Part shown: positions 25,696-34,020 of the stretch, in pieces
Layout of the letters: each line of letters begins with the position of its first letter
Position numbering within the stretch: the stretch's first letter is position 1
Assembly (NCBI GenBank): GCA_945952585.1
Contig: CAMFII010000001.1
Coordinates: forward strand, 248,001-312,000
Reading direction: 5' to 3'
Length of the DNA: 64,000 nt
Origin: an uncultured Rhodobacter sp.
GTDB lineage: Bacteria; Pseudomonadota; Alphaproteobacteria; Rhodobacterales; Rhodobacteraceae
Notes under the pieces: model-generated
Told to the model about the DNA's origin: nothing
The model's database searches: none
Seen by the model: only the letters and a program-made list of their open reading frames with translations
Translations under genes and position numbers: made by a program

Positions 25696-27773
25696 GCGGC
25701 CTCCCGTTCGGTCAGCCCACGGCCGCGCGCGGCCAGCACAAGGGGCACGCACTGGCGGGCATCGTCGTGGATGGTCACGCAGTCGAGGCACTGGAAGCAT
25801 TCGGAATAGCCGACTTGCCCCGATTTCGCGATGGCGCCATAGCGGCAGCGCACCTTGCACAGCTGGCAGGGCGAGCCGCATTCCGGGCGGCGGTCGATCC
25901 AGTCGCGCCGGCGCAGCAACCCGCCAATCGCCATCAGTGCACCAAGCGGGCAAACATAGCGACAGAAGCCCTTGAAGGTCACCATCGACAGGATCAGCCA
26001 GAACAGGGCGTAAGTGACATAGTACCATTCGCGCTGGAAGCCCGTCGTGATGGCGGTCTTGAACGGTTCAATCTCGGCCGCCTTTTCCGCCTGATCGGGC
26101 AGAAGGAAGGCCACGGCGATCAGGCCGGCGAGCGCCGCATACTTCACCCGCATCAGCCTCTGGTCCCAAACCGCGGACGGCATCCATTCCGGCAGGCGCA
26201 GGAAGCGGCCGAGGCGATGGGCGAATTCCTGCATCGCGCCGAAGGGGCAGAGCCAACCGCAGAAGAGCCCCCGTCCCCACAGGACGAAACCAAGGATTGC
26301 GACGGCCCAGATCGCCAGCGAAAAGGGATCATACAGCAGGACCGACAGGCTTCCGCCGCCCGCGATCGCACGCAGGGTCGCCATGGCGGTGACAATCGAC
26401 AATTGTCCCTGCCCCCAGAAACCGACGAAACCGATCACGACCATCAGCACCGCTGGGCGAAGCCAGCGGATCGTCTGCGGGCGGGCCGTCCAGTGCATCG
26501 CCGGCCCGACAAGCAGCAGGATGCCGGCAAGGACGACAGTCAACAGGATCATGTCTGCGCGACGATTGATCAGCGCCTCCCGCCATGGCGGAAGCGGCTC
26601 GGCCGCCTTTTGCTGCAGGAAGAAGGCCGGATCCGTCCGAAGCGTCAGGGCGAAATGGGCTGATCCCACCTCGGGCTGCAGCATCCCATGCTTGCGAACC
26701 GCTTGTGCCTTCAGAGTCCAATCACGGGTAGGATCGAAGCCAAGCCTCCGGTCGATCCTGAGGATCATCGATGTGCCTTGTGGCACCCCTGGTTGAACCC
26801 TGAACAGAAGGTCGGCATCCCGCAGGCTCAGCGGCAATCCGTCCTGCTCGCCCGACAACCTGTCCGGTGCGGTATTGCGGACAAAATCCTCGGATACGAG
26901 ACCATGCCGCCCCTGGTCGACGACGAGGATCATCTCGTCATCGGGCGAGATCGCGAGCAGACGGTCGAGGTCCTTCAGACTGTCGGCATCTAGAACCGCA
27001 CGGGCAACCGACGGCGGGGTGATGTCGATGGCCCAGAGGTCTAGATAGGGCGCCCCGGCTTCGGCAGTTTCCGGATCGTCATGGGCCCAGATCGTTCCGG
27101 CGAAGGCGGCATCGAGTTCGGCATTGGACACGCGCAGGCTTCGGGCCAGTCCACGGTCGATCAGCTCATCCCATGTCAGGTCCAGCGCAACGTCCGGATT
27201 CGGCCGCAATGGCGGGCCGGCTTCGACCCCCTGGAGCTTTTCGCGGGCCACCGCCTTAGTCGCGGCCAGGATCGACTCATGCGCGATCCGGACCGAGGCG
27301 GTCGCCTTGGTCACCCCGTCGAGATAGACCAGATCCGATCCCTGCCCTCCTTCGCCATAGGGTGTGCCGACCACCAGAGGCTCATGGATCGAATGACCGC
27401 GATATTGCTCGAGGAAGGCCCGCAACGGCGCCTCGCCCAGACCCGAAACGAAGATCGGTTCGTTATGATGTAGGAGCCGGACGTCGAGGAACCGGCCCTC
27501 GAGGTCGATCGTCACGAGCATGTCGATCGGGGCACCGGAAAATCCGGGGATCGGCGCCAGCGGGCCGGTTTCGAAGACGTAGCCGGCAAGCGCACCGCCC
27601 GAATTCATCAGCGCCCACACGCCCTTGTCGTTCACCGCATCTCCAAGGGCATAGGGCGGCACGACGAGGGCCGCGATCGCGTCGCGCGTCAGAGGTTCGG
27701 CCTTGACCGCCCGGGGACCGAAAGTCGCCGCGATGACCAGCAGGCAGGCAAGGCGCAGAATGGCGGCAAGCAA
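25692..27773 (-). CDS. NosR/NirI-like membrane flavoprotein with polyferredoxin domain
   Basis: 693 residues. Signal segment (residues 1-25), then a periplasmic FMN-binding domain with the ApbE target motif DGVTKATAS (D152, probable FMN-Thr at T158), then several membrane helices (~res 410-600). These carry two CxxxCP motifs facing the cytoplasm (GWLCPFGAMQEF and CRYVCPLGALMAI), and the protein ends with a ferredoxin domain with CGSPCQLCKVRC and CFQCLDC clusters. This is the architecture of NosR/NirI, which moves electrons between membrane and periplasm. Start is a TTG at 27773 behind GGGAGAGGA; the longer frame overlaps the divergent permease gene. Here it lies in an alcohol-oxidation regulon. 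Confidence 0.85.
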   Translation of the reverse strand: MLAAILRLACLLVIAATFGPRAVKAEPLTRDAIAALVVPPYALGDAVNDKGVWALMNSGGALAGYVFETGPLAPIPGFSGAPIDMLVTIDLEGRFLDVRLLHHNEPIFVSGLGEAPLRAFLEQYRGHSIHEPLVVGTPYGEGGQGSDLVYLDGVTKATASVRIAHESILAATKAVAREKLQGVEAGPPLRPNPDVALDLTWDELIDRGLARSLRVSNAELDAAFAGTIWAHDDPETAEAGAPYLDLWAIDITPPSVARAVLDADSLKDLDRLLAISPDDEMILVVDQGRHGLVSEDFVRNTAPDRLSGEQDGLPLSLRDADLLFRVQPGVPQGTSMILRIDRRLGFDPTRDWTLKAQAVRKHGMLQPEVGSAHFALTLRTDPAFFLQQKAAEPLPPWREALINRRADMILLTVVLAGILLLVGPAMHWTARPQTIRWLRPAVLMVVIGFVGFWGQGQLSIVTAMATLRAIAGGGSLSVLLYDPFSLAIWAVAILGFVLWGRGLFCGWLCPFGAMQEFAHRLGRFLRLPEWMPSAVWDQRLMRVKYAALAGLIAVAFLLPDQAEKAAEIEPFKTAITTGFQREWYYVTYALFWLILSMVTFKGFCRYVCPLGALMAIGGLLRRRDWIDRRPECGSPCQLCKVRCRYGAIAKSGQVGYSECFQCLDCVTIHDDARQCVPLVLAARGRGLTEREAA

Positions 27774-27822
27774 GGTTCCTCTCCCTCGAAGACACGCTAG
27801 GCGCGCACCCGACGGGCCGACA

Positions 27823-27838
27823 TACGACCAAGGTCGAA
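27823..27838. promoter_or_regulatory. 7-2-7 operator (alcohol-oxidation regulon), divergent region
   Basis: TACGACC-AA-GGTCGAA, an inverted repeat of two heptamers with a 2-nt spacer, lies in the 115-nt gap between the divergent NosR-like and ABC permease genes. The identical 16-mer recurs at 41075-41090. The 7-2-7 layout is known for NarL-type response regulators, and one is encoded at 34021-34713. Confidence 0.7.
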
Positions 27839-27888
27839 TGGCCGGCGGCTTGCGCCACGCAGCCCACCCAAGGGACACTGGCGCCACC

Positions 27889-28683
27889 ATGACCAAGCGT
27901 TCGCTCCCCTTGCGCGCAGGCCGTCCCGACGTCGTCCGGGCTGCGGAAACCGTCGCCCTGAGGGCGGGCTTCCTTGTCCTCCTTCTCGCAGTTTGGCAGG
28001 CCACCGCCCGACTGGCCCCGCCCGGTCTTTTCGCCAGCCCGGCCACCGTCGCGCGGGCAGGCTGGCAACTTGCCGTAGATGGCAAGCTGGGACCGGCGGT
28101 TCTGGCAAGCCTCGGCGTCTTCGTGACGGGCACGGCGCTGGCAGCGGTCGTCGGTGCCACGATCGGCCTTGCCATGGGCATGTGGACCTGGCTGGGCCGG
28201 ATGCTGGACGTCTATGTCTACGCGCTGGCTGCGACGCCGCGGATCGCCTTCATCCCGCTCATCATCGTGATGCTGGGCCTTGGACTGAAGGCAAAGGTCC
28301 TGATCGTCTTTCTCGGCGCGGTGATGCCGGTGATCCTGAACGCCTATGCCGGGGTGCGGGCCACGGACCCGGATCTGGTCGAGATGGCCCGCGCGACGGG
28401 GGCCGGACGAGGGCGCATCCTTGCCCATGTGGTGCTTCCGGGCGCCGTCCCCTACCTGATGACCGGCCTCCGCATCGGGGCAACGATCGGGCTTATCAAT
28501 ACCGTCGTCGCCGAGCTTTACACCGCCATCGGCGGGCTTGGCGGGCTGCTTGCCATCTATGGCGGACGGTTCCGCATGGCCGAATACCTGGCCGTCGTCT
28601 GCGTTCTGGCGCTGATCGGCGTGATCGTGGCCGAAGGCCTGCGTCTTGCCGAACGTCGCCTGCTGCGCTGGCGCGACGGCTGA
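27889..28683 (+). CDS. ABC transporter permease (NitT/TauT family)
   Basis: 264 residues with six membrane segments. The EAA loop reads MARATGAGRGRILAHVVLPG followed by AVPYLMTGLRIGATIGLINT, characteristic of SsuC/TauC-type permeases for nitrate, sulfonates, taurine, pyrimidine precursors and similar small molecules. ATG at 27889 chosen because the upstream extension covers the divergent control region. It forms an importer with the downstream binding protein and ATPase. What it imports is unknown; co-regulation with alcohol oxidation suggests a cofactor, metal chelate or substrate of that pathway. Confidence 0.88.
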   Translation: MTKRSLPLRAGRPDVVRAAETVALRAGFLVLLLAVWQATARLAPPGLFASPATVARAGWQLAVDGKLGPAVLASLGVFVTGTALAAVVGATIGLAMGMWTWLGRMLDVYVYALAATPRIAFIPLIIVMLGLGLKAKVLIVFLGAVMPVILNAYAGVRATDPDLVEMARATGAGRGRILAHVVLPGAVPYLMTGLRIGATIGLINTVVAELYTAIGGLGGLLAIYGGRFRMAEYLAVVCVLALIGVIVAEGLRLAERRLLRWRDG

Positions 28684-28710
28684 GCCGATGACCATCCTGG
28701 GAGGAAAAGC

Positions 28711-29673
28711 ATGAACAGGATCACCCGCCTTCTTGCCATCGCCGTCCTTGCATCGGCCCTGTCCCTGCCGGCCCTGGCCGAGCCATTCCGCCTGATCGTC
28801 TCGGACGCAGAGACACCGCTTGTGCCCAACTCCGTAATGGAACTGGCCAAGCAGGAGGGCTACTTCGACCGTGCCGGGGTCGACGTCGAATTCGTCCGGG
28901 TCGAACAGTCGCCGATGGTGATGGCCGCCCTCCGCGCTGGCGAGGGGGAAATGGCCAATGTCTCGCTCGACGCGCTGCTGCAGGCGGTCGCCGGGGGTGC
29001 GACGGACCTGCGCGGCGTCATGTCGCCCAACAAGGCGCTGCCCTACCTGATCGCCGGGCGCGATGTCACCGCGCTTAAGGATCTTGAAGGCAAGCGCTTC
29101 GGCATCGGACGGATCGGCAGCGTCGATCACCTTCTCTCGATGCGGGTGCTGGAGGCCGCCGGCGTCGACGTCTCCAAGCTCGAGCTCGTTGCCCTTGGCC
29201 AGCCGCAGGCCCGGGCGCAGGCGATGCTGGCCGGCCAGATCGATGCGACGACCATGGGGATCGGCAGCTTCACCGCCATCGACGACACCCCCGGCATCTC
29301 GGTGCTGGTCGATGTCGATGCCTATTACAGGGCCGCGCCGATCCTGTCGAAGCTGAACGTTGTCACGACCGAGACGCTGCAATCGCGCGGTCCCGAGGTT
29401 GTCGCGGTCATCGAGGCGCTGGTGCTTGCCGCGCGCGACTTCCAGTCGGATCCGACGAAATGGGTCGCGGCGATGCAGAAAGCCCGGCCGGATGTGCCGG
29501 TCGCCGATCTGGAGAGACTTGCCGGAGCATTCTCCACCGCCTGGACGGTGAATGGCGGGCTCAACCCCACCGCGTTGACCGAAGCTCAGGCCTGGCTGCA
29601 CGAGGGCGAGGATTTCAAGGGGATCTCGCCGGCACCGCTTGACGCAATGGCGGGCTCAACCCCACCGCGTTGA
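28711..29673 (+). CDS. ABC substrate-binding protein (NitT/TauT type), 3' end altered by a 95-bp duplication
   Basis: 320 residues as read. Signal peptide (MNRITRLLAIAVLASALSLP then ALA), then a SsuA/NMT1-type domain: FRLIVSDAETPLVPNSVMEL, KEGYFDR-like QEGYFDRAGVDVEFV, LRGVMSPNKALPYLIAGRD and KRFGIGRIGSVDHLL. The last codons are not original: a perfect 95-bp tandem duplication (29552-29741) shifts the frame, giving the tail LDAMAGSTPPR and a stop at 29673. With one repeat copy removed the frame reads on through LDAFADLAPLKAVLEKLG to a TGA at 29814-29816 that would overlap the ATPase start as GTGA. So about 28 residues are replaced by about 9 and translational coupling is lost. Function of the altered protein is uncertain. 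Confidence 0.85.
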   Translation: MNRITRLLAIAVLASALSLPALAEPFRLIVSDAETPLVPNSVMELAKQEGYFDRAGVDVEFVRVEQSPMVMAALRAGEGEMANVSLDALLQAVAGGATDLRGVMSPNKALPYLIAGRDVTALKDLEGKRFGIGRIGSVDHLLSMRVLEAAGVDVSKLELVALGQPQARAQAMLAGQIDATTMGIGSFTAIDDTPGISVLVDVDAYYRAAPILSKLNVVTTETLQSRGPEVVAVIEALVLAARDFQSDPTKWVAAMQKARPDVPVADLERLAGAFSTAWTVNGGLNPTALTEAQAWLHEGEDFKGISPAPLDAMAGSTPPR

Positions 29674-29741
29674 CCGAAGCTCAGGCCTGGCTGCACGAGG
29701 GCGAGGATTTCAAGGGGATCTCGCCGGCACCGCTTGACGCA
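29552..29741. repeat. Perfect 95-bp tandem duplication
   Basis: Unit 29552-29646 is repeated without any difference at 29647-29741. The length is not a multiple of three, so it shifts the reading frame of the binding-protein gene. Full identity implies a very recent event or an assembly artefact. Confidence 0.97.
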
Positions 29742-29812
29742 TTCGCCGACCTGGCGCCCCTGAAGGCCGTCCTCGAAAAACTGGGAACATCAGCCGCGGG
29801 CGATGCCGGTTG

Positions 29813-30637
29813 GTGACGGAACCGCCCCTGCTGCAACTCAAGGCTGCCTCGTTCGGCCATGGTGGCGTGCCGGTCCTCGACGGGATCGACCTGACGCTCG
29901 ACAGGGGCGAGGTCCTGGCGGTGCTGGGCCCGTCCGGCTGCGGAAAGACGACGCTGCTTCGGTTGATCGCGGGCCTTCTGGCGCCGGAGGGCGGCTCGGT
30001 CTGCCTGAATGGCGCTGCGCCCCGGCCCGGTCAGGGCAGCGCCCTGGTCTTTCAGTCCTACCGTCTGCTTGCCTGGAAAAGCGTGGCAGCCAACATCGCC
30101 TTCGCGCTGCCGGGCATTTCCGCCCAGGAACGGGCCAGCCGGGTCGAGGAGGTCCTGCGCCTTGTCGGCCTGACCCGCGTGGCCGGGGCCTGGCCCGCGG
30201 AGTTGAGCGGCGGGATGCGGCAGCGGGTTGCGCTCGCTCGGGCGCTGGTCTGTCGACCGGACGTGCTGCTTATGGACGAGCCCTTCGCCGCGCTCGATGC
30301 GCAGGCGCGCGAGCTGATGCAGGACGAATTGCGGCGCCTTGTCGGGCAAGCGGGCGGCCCGGGGGTCGTGTTTGTGACCCATTCCGTTGACGAGGCGCTG
30401 GTGCTGGCCGATCGCATCTTGGTCCTGTCGCCGCGACCGGGCCGTGTCATCGCGCGCATCGACTTGCCCTTCGCCGGTGGCCACGACCAGGAAGGCCGGC
30501 GCGAACATCCGGACTTTGCACCGTTGCGCCGGCATCTCTGGGCGCTCCTTCGCGATGTCGTGCTGAACGATCCTACCTCGGATTTCTTTCGGCCGCCGGA
30601 TCGCCAAGATTCCGTCCCGCGGGAACCTCTCCGCTAG
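29813..30637 (+). CDS. ABC transporter ATP-binding protein (NitT/TauT family)
   Basis: 274 residues. Walker A GPSGCGKTTLLRL, Q-loop LVFQSYRLLAWKSVAAN, signature LSGGMRQRVALARALV, Walker B VLLMDEPFAALDAQ and switch THSVDEAL, i.e. the SsuB/TauB type. A GTG at 29813 is preferred because it would overlap the ancestral stop of the binding-protein gene (GTGA); TTG one codon earlier is also possible. Its stop codon overlaps the stop of the convergent kinase gene (CTAG, 30634-30637). Confidence 0.9.
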   Translation: MTEPPLLQLKAASFGHGGVPVLDGIDLTLDRGEVLAVLGPSGCGKTTLLRLIAGLLAPEGGSVCLNGAAPRPGQGSALVFQSYRLLAWKSVAANIAFALPGISAQERASRVEEVLRLVGLTRVAGAWPAELSGGMRQRVALARALVCRPDVLLMDEPFAALDAQARELMQDELRRLVGQAGGPGVVFVTHSVDEALVLADRILVLSPRPGRVIARIDLPFAGGHDQEGRREHPDFAPLRRHLWALLRDVVLNDPTSDFFRPPDRQDSVPREPLR

Positions 30638-32820
30638 CCAGCAAGCAGCGCGAAGGCTTCCAAGACCTCGGGGCCGATCGGCTTGTAGAGGATCTCGAGC
30701 CCCGCATCCTCGGCCGCGCGGCGCACTTCGGGCGAGCGGTTCGCCGTGATGATCCGGACCGGTCGCTCGCCGAACCGCTCCTTGAGCATCTGTGCGGTCT
30801 CGACCCCTGTCATCCCGTCTCCAAGCTGCTGGTCGATCAGGTAAAGGTCCGGCACGATGCCGATCTCGTCCAGAAGCGCCAGCGCCGCCTCGCCACTTTC
30901 GGCTTCGAGCACGCTCACGCCGCGCCGCTCGAGGAGCAGCGAAATGGCGCGGCGCAGGTCCTCGTCATTCTCGACCAGCAGCGCGATCCTGTCAGAGCCG
31001 TCGGTCGGCTCGTCCATGACGCGGATCGGCTCGCCCAGGCTCGGCCGTCTGGCGCTGATCGGCGCAAGAGGCAGTTCGACCCCGAAAACCGTGCCCCGCC
31101 CGAGATCCGACCGCAGCGAGAGCCGGTGGTCGAGAAGCGCGCAGGCGCGTTCGACGATCGCCAGACCCAGGCCCATCCCTTCGGAGGCCGAGGCGCTGCC
31201 TTGGACACGATGGAACTCGCGGAAGATCTTTTGCTGGTCGTCAGGGGCAATGCCCGGCCCCGTGTCGTGCACTTCGATGCGCAAGCCACCGGGAACGCGG
31301 CGGGCACCGACCAGAACCCGGCCTTCGCTGGTATAGCGCAGGGCGTTGCTGATGAGGTTCTGCAGGATGCGGCGCAGGTAGGTCGCATCGCTCAGCACGG
31401 TCTCACGGCAGGGCAGGATGTCCAGACGCAGCCCCTTGCCCACGGCGACCAGCGCGAATTCGTCTGTCAGTTGGGCCAACAGCCGCGACAGCGAGACTGG
31501 CCCGATCTCGACCTCGGTGCCTCCGGATTCAAGGCGGGACAGGTCAAGGAGCGCCCCAAGGATCGCCTCGACACTGGTCAGGGCATTCTGGGCCTTTTCC
31601 AGCGTGCCCTGCGCCGCCCCGGCATCGTCGCGCGCTGCGGCAACGAAGAGCTTGGCCGCGGAAAGCGGCTGCAGCAGGTCATGGCTTGCGGCCGCGACGA
31701 AACGGACGCGGGTGGCATTGGCCCGTTCCGCATCGCGCAGGGCCACGGACAGGTCCTTTGTGCGGGCGATCACCCGCTCTTCCAGCGTCGCATTGGCCCG
31801 CAGCATCGAATGGATGGCCATCCGTTCCCGCGTGATGTCGGTGAAGGACATCACGAAGCCACGTTCGGGCATCTCCTGCGCGAAGGCGTCGAGGATGATC
31901 CCGGAATGCAGCTGCAACTCGAAGGTTAGGGGCGGGCGTGGCGCCGTCTGGCGAACCCAGGCCCAAAGGTCAGCGCCAGAGGTCCCCTCGCCGAAGCGCA
32001 GCTGCCGCAAGAGCAGCCAGGCCAGCTCGGCAAAGGAAATGCCGGCCTGCAACAGCTGCTTCGGCAGCCCGAAAAGTTGCGCCAGGCGACGGTTCGCCCC
32101 GACCAGACGCCGGTCGGGTCCGAAGATCGCGACGCCCTGGTTGATGTGGTCCAGCGTCGCCCGGATCATCCGCGCCTGTTGATCCAGAAGCTTGCCGCGC
32201 TCTGACCGTTCCGCCTGGATGATCGCCGTCACATCCGTCTGAAGGATGACAAGGCCACCCGGCTCGATCGGCTGTTCGCTGACCTGCAGCCACTGGCCGC
32301 CGGTGAGTTCAACGTAGAACGGCGCTCCGTCCTCGTGGTGCCGCATCCGTTCGGCGACCCAGTCGTCGGGGGTCATGTCCGCCGGCAGGGCAAGATGCAC
32401 CGAGCGGCTGACACGCTCGACATAGTCATTGAAGCTGATCCCCGGCACGAGGAATTCACGCGCGTCCGAGAGAAGCTGGCAGAAGCGGGAATTGCACAGG
32501 ACGAGCTGGCCCGACTCGTCGAAAAGGGCAAAGCCCTCGGCCACGGCCTCGATCGCCTGCGCAAGTTCGCGGCGCGCCTTGCTGGCCGAGGCGTTGGCCT
32601 CGTTCAGCAGTTTCAGCGTGGCCTCCAGGTCGCGGGTGCGACTGCGGACCATTTCCTCCATCTCGGCGGCCTGCTGGAACAGGCTCCAGGCGCTGCGGGA
32701 TTCGCCCTCGTGGTGTTCGGACCTCCGGATCAGCGCCTCGGTGATATCCAGCAGCTTCTCGACTTTGACTTCCGGGGGGGCCAGAGGGTCGACCAGGCTT
32801 TCCGAGATGCGACTTGTCAT
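30634..32820 (-). CDS. ercS: Hybrid sensor histidine kinase/response regulator (NahK/ErcS family)
   Basis: 728 residues, no membrane segment, so cytoplasmic. An N-terminal coiled coil (~15-90) is followed by PAS-like domain 1 (~88-200), PAS-like domain 2 (~217-330), a second coiled coil, and HisKA with SHDLLQPL (phospho-acceptor H380). The HATPase has N-box NLISNALRYT and DTGPGIAPDD (519-528), and the receiver domain has phospho-acceptor D663 (in DLYLIDQQL). This is the layout of ErcS/NahK kinases, of which ErcS is part of the ethanol-oxidation control network in Pseudomonas aeruginosa. It starts with an ATGA overlap at the end of the FIST gene, which suggests the FIST protein supplies its signal. 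The response regulator gene lies just upstream. Confidence 0.88.
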   Translation of the reverse strand: MTSRISESLVDPLAPPEVKVEKLLDITEALIRRSEHHEGESRSAWSLFQQAAEMEEMVRSRTRDLEATLKLLNEANASASKARRELAQAIEAVAEGFALFDESGQLVLCNSRFCQLLSDAREFLVPGISFNDYVERVSRSVHLALPADMTPDDWVAERMRHHEDGAPFYVELTGGQWLQVSEQPIEPGGLVILQTDVTAIIQAERSERGKLLDQQARMIRATLDHINQGVAIFGPDRRLVGANRRLAQLFGLPKQLLQAGISFAELAWLLLRQLRFGEGTSGADLWAWVRQTAPRPPLTFELQLHSGIILDAFAQEMPERGFVMSFTDITRERMAIHSMLRANATLEERVIARTKDLSVALRDAERANATRVRFVAAASHDLLQPLSAAKLFVAAARDDAGAAQGTLEKAQNALTSVEAILGALLDLSRLESGGTEVEIGPVSLSRLLAQLTDEFALVAVGKGLRLDILPCRETVLSDATYLRRILQNLISNALRYTSEGRVLVGARRVPGGLRIEVHDTGPGIAPDDQQKIFREFHRVQGSASASEGMGLGLAIVERACALLDHRLSLRSDLGRGTVFGVELPLAPISARRPSLGEPIRVMDEPTDGSDRIALLVENDEDLRRAISLLLERRGVSVLEAESGEAALALLDEIGIVPDLYLIDQQLGDGMTGVETAQMLKERFGERPVRIITANRSPEVRRAAEDAGLEILYKPIGPEVLEAFALLAG

Positions 32821-33971
32821 CTGGCGCCCGCTCCGGCCGAAGTCGGCGGGAAGAAGGCGAAGCCGCTGAGCGTCTGGTTCAGATGCAGCGGCCCCATTTG
32901 TTCGCCATAGGTGTTGAACCCGACGACCGAGTGCCGCCGCAAGAGCTGGGCGACAAGCCCTGTCTGCTGGCGGCTTTCCGCCTCGATCCGCCGCAGGATG
33001 CAGTCGAAGGCCAGGATTGCGAGCGGGGTCGCGTCGCGCCCCAGATCGGAAAGTGCCGCATCAAGATGACCAACCAGATTGCGCGGCCGGGCAAGGGACA
33101 ACACCACGCCCTCGTCGATGGCCGAGAAGAACACGATCTCTCCTTCGGGGGTGACACGCTGGATCGCCCTCACATGGTGGCGGTTGCCCATGCGCACTAC
33201 GAGCGGATTGGCCGCGAAGACGCGCGTGTCGAGATCGCGCTCGTTGCAACCGACAAGTCGCGAATACTCCCGCGCTGCCGGTTCCGCGTTGATCCGGCGC
33301 ACGGTCCGGGTCCCGGAATCGGCGCAGGTCACGACCATGCGGATATCGGTCGGCTCCAGATGATCGAAGCTGAACGACCTGAGTCCGCAATTGCCGCGCA
33401 GCATGCAGAGGACGGCAGCGTCATGGTGCAGGCGCCCACCGCAGAGCACGAAGGTCTTCTCGAAACGGGTACCGTCGCCCGCCGACCCGCCCACCAGCGG
33501 CATCGCGCCGGCCCCGGCGGATAGGGCGGCGGCCAACTCGTCCTCGCGGATCGACAGGCCGTCGACCAGCAGGATGGCGAATTCGGTCGGCAAATGCCCG
33601 TGGTTGCGCGCCAAGCCCTGCCGTGCCGACAGGGTCGCCATGGCGATTTCGGCGGCGGAAAGGCGCGACAGCCCCGACAGCATCACCGCCTCGCCAGCAA
33701 AGTGCTGGGCCGGGAAGCCTACGGCGACGATGCTGCCGCTTTGATAACCTGCCGGCGTGACCTCGCCGGATGTCGTGCAGCCTGCGACCCGTGCACCGGG
33801 AAATGCCGACTGGCTGCCTCTGGCAAGGGCTTCGAGGTCTGCTTCCGGCGAGATGAAGAGCAGGACGAGAGCAAAGGGTCCCGACCCCATCCGTTCCGCA
33901 AGCCGCGCCAGCGGTTGCGGTTCGTCGACGCCGATGACCGCCGTCGCGACATAGACCTGTCCCGCCGGCAT
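32817..33971 (-). CDS. FIST-domain sensory protein
   Basis: 384 residues with FIST N (~20-210) and FIST C (~215-370) domains; motifs include GARVAGCTTSGEVTPAGY, FAILLVDGLSIREDELAAAL, MPLVGGSAGDGTRF and SVVGFNTYGEQMGPLHLNQT. FIST proteins are thought to bind small ligands and to work with signalling proteins. The start at 33971 has GGGGAGGGGAG in front of it. It overlaps the ErcS-like kinase gene by ATGA and follows the response regulator by 49 nt, so it forms a regulator-FIST-kinase operon. No signal peptide. The ligand is unknown; an alcohol, aldehyde or PQQ-related signal is an inference. Confidence 0.88.
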   Translation of the reverse strand: MPAGQVYVATAVIGVDEPQPLARLAERMGSGPFALVLLFISPEADLEALARGSQSAFPGARVAGCTTSGEVTPAGYQSGSIVAVGFPAQHFAGEAVMLSGLSRLSAAEIAMATLSARQGLARNHGHLPTEFAILLVDGLSIREDELAAALSAGAGAMPLVGGSAGDGTRFEKTFVLCGGRLHHDAAVLCMLRGNCGLRSFSFDHLEPTDIRMVVTCADSGTRTVRRINAEPAAREYSRLVGCNERDLDTRVFAANPLVVRMGNRHHVRAIQRVTPEGEIVFFSAIDEGVVLSLARPRNLVGHLDAALSDLGRDATPLAILAFDCILRRIEAESRQQTGLVAQLLRRHSVVGFNTYGEQMGPLHLNQTLSGFAFFPPTSAGAGAR

Positions 33972-34020
33972 CTCCCCTCCCCGCTGCGGGCGCGCACCTT
34001 GGCCGACAAGGCTCAGGAGG

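Noticed and set aside
24805-27773. Nitrous-oxide reductase cluster (nosRX)
   Set aside because: No nosZ, nosDFY or nosL is present and the flanks belong to the alcohol-oxidation island, so only a NosR/NosX-like pair is claimed.
27839-27854. Sigma-54-like -24/-12 element (TGGC-N7-TTGC) behind the operator at 27823
   Set aside because: Spacing fits, but no such element follows the other operators and the match is easy to get in GC-rich DNA.
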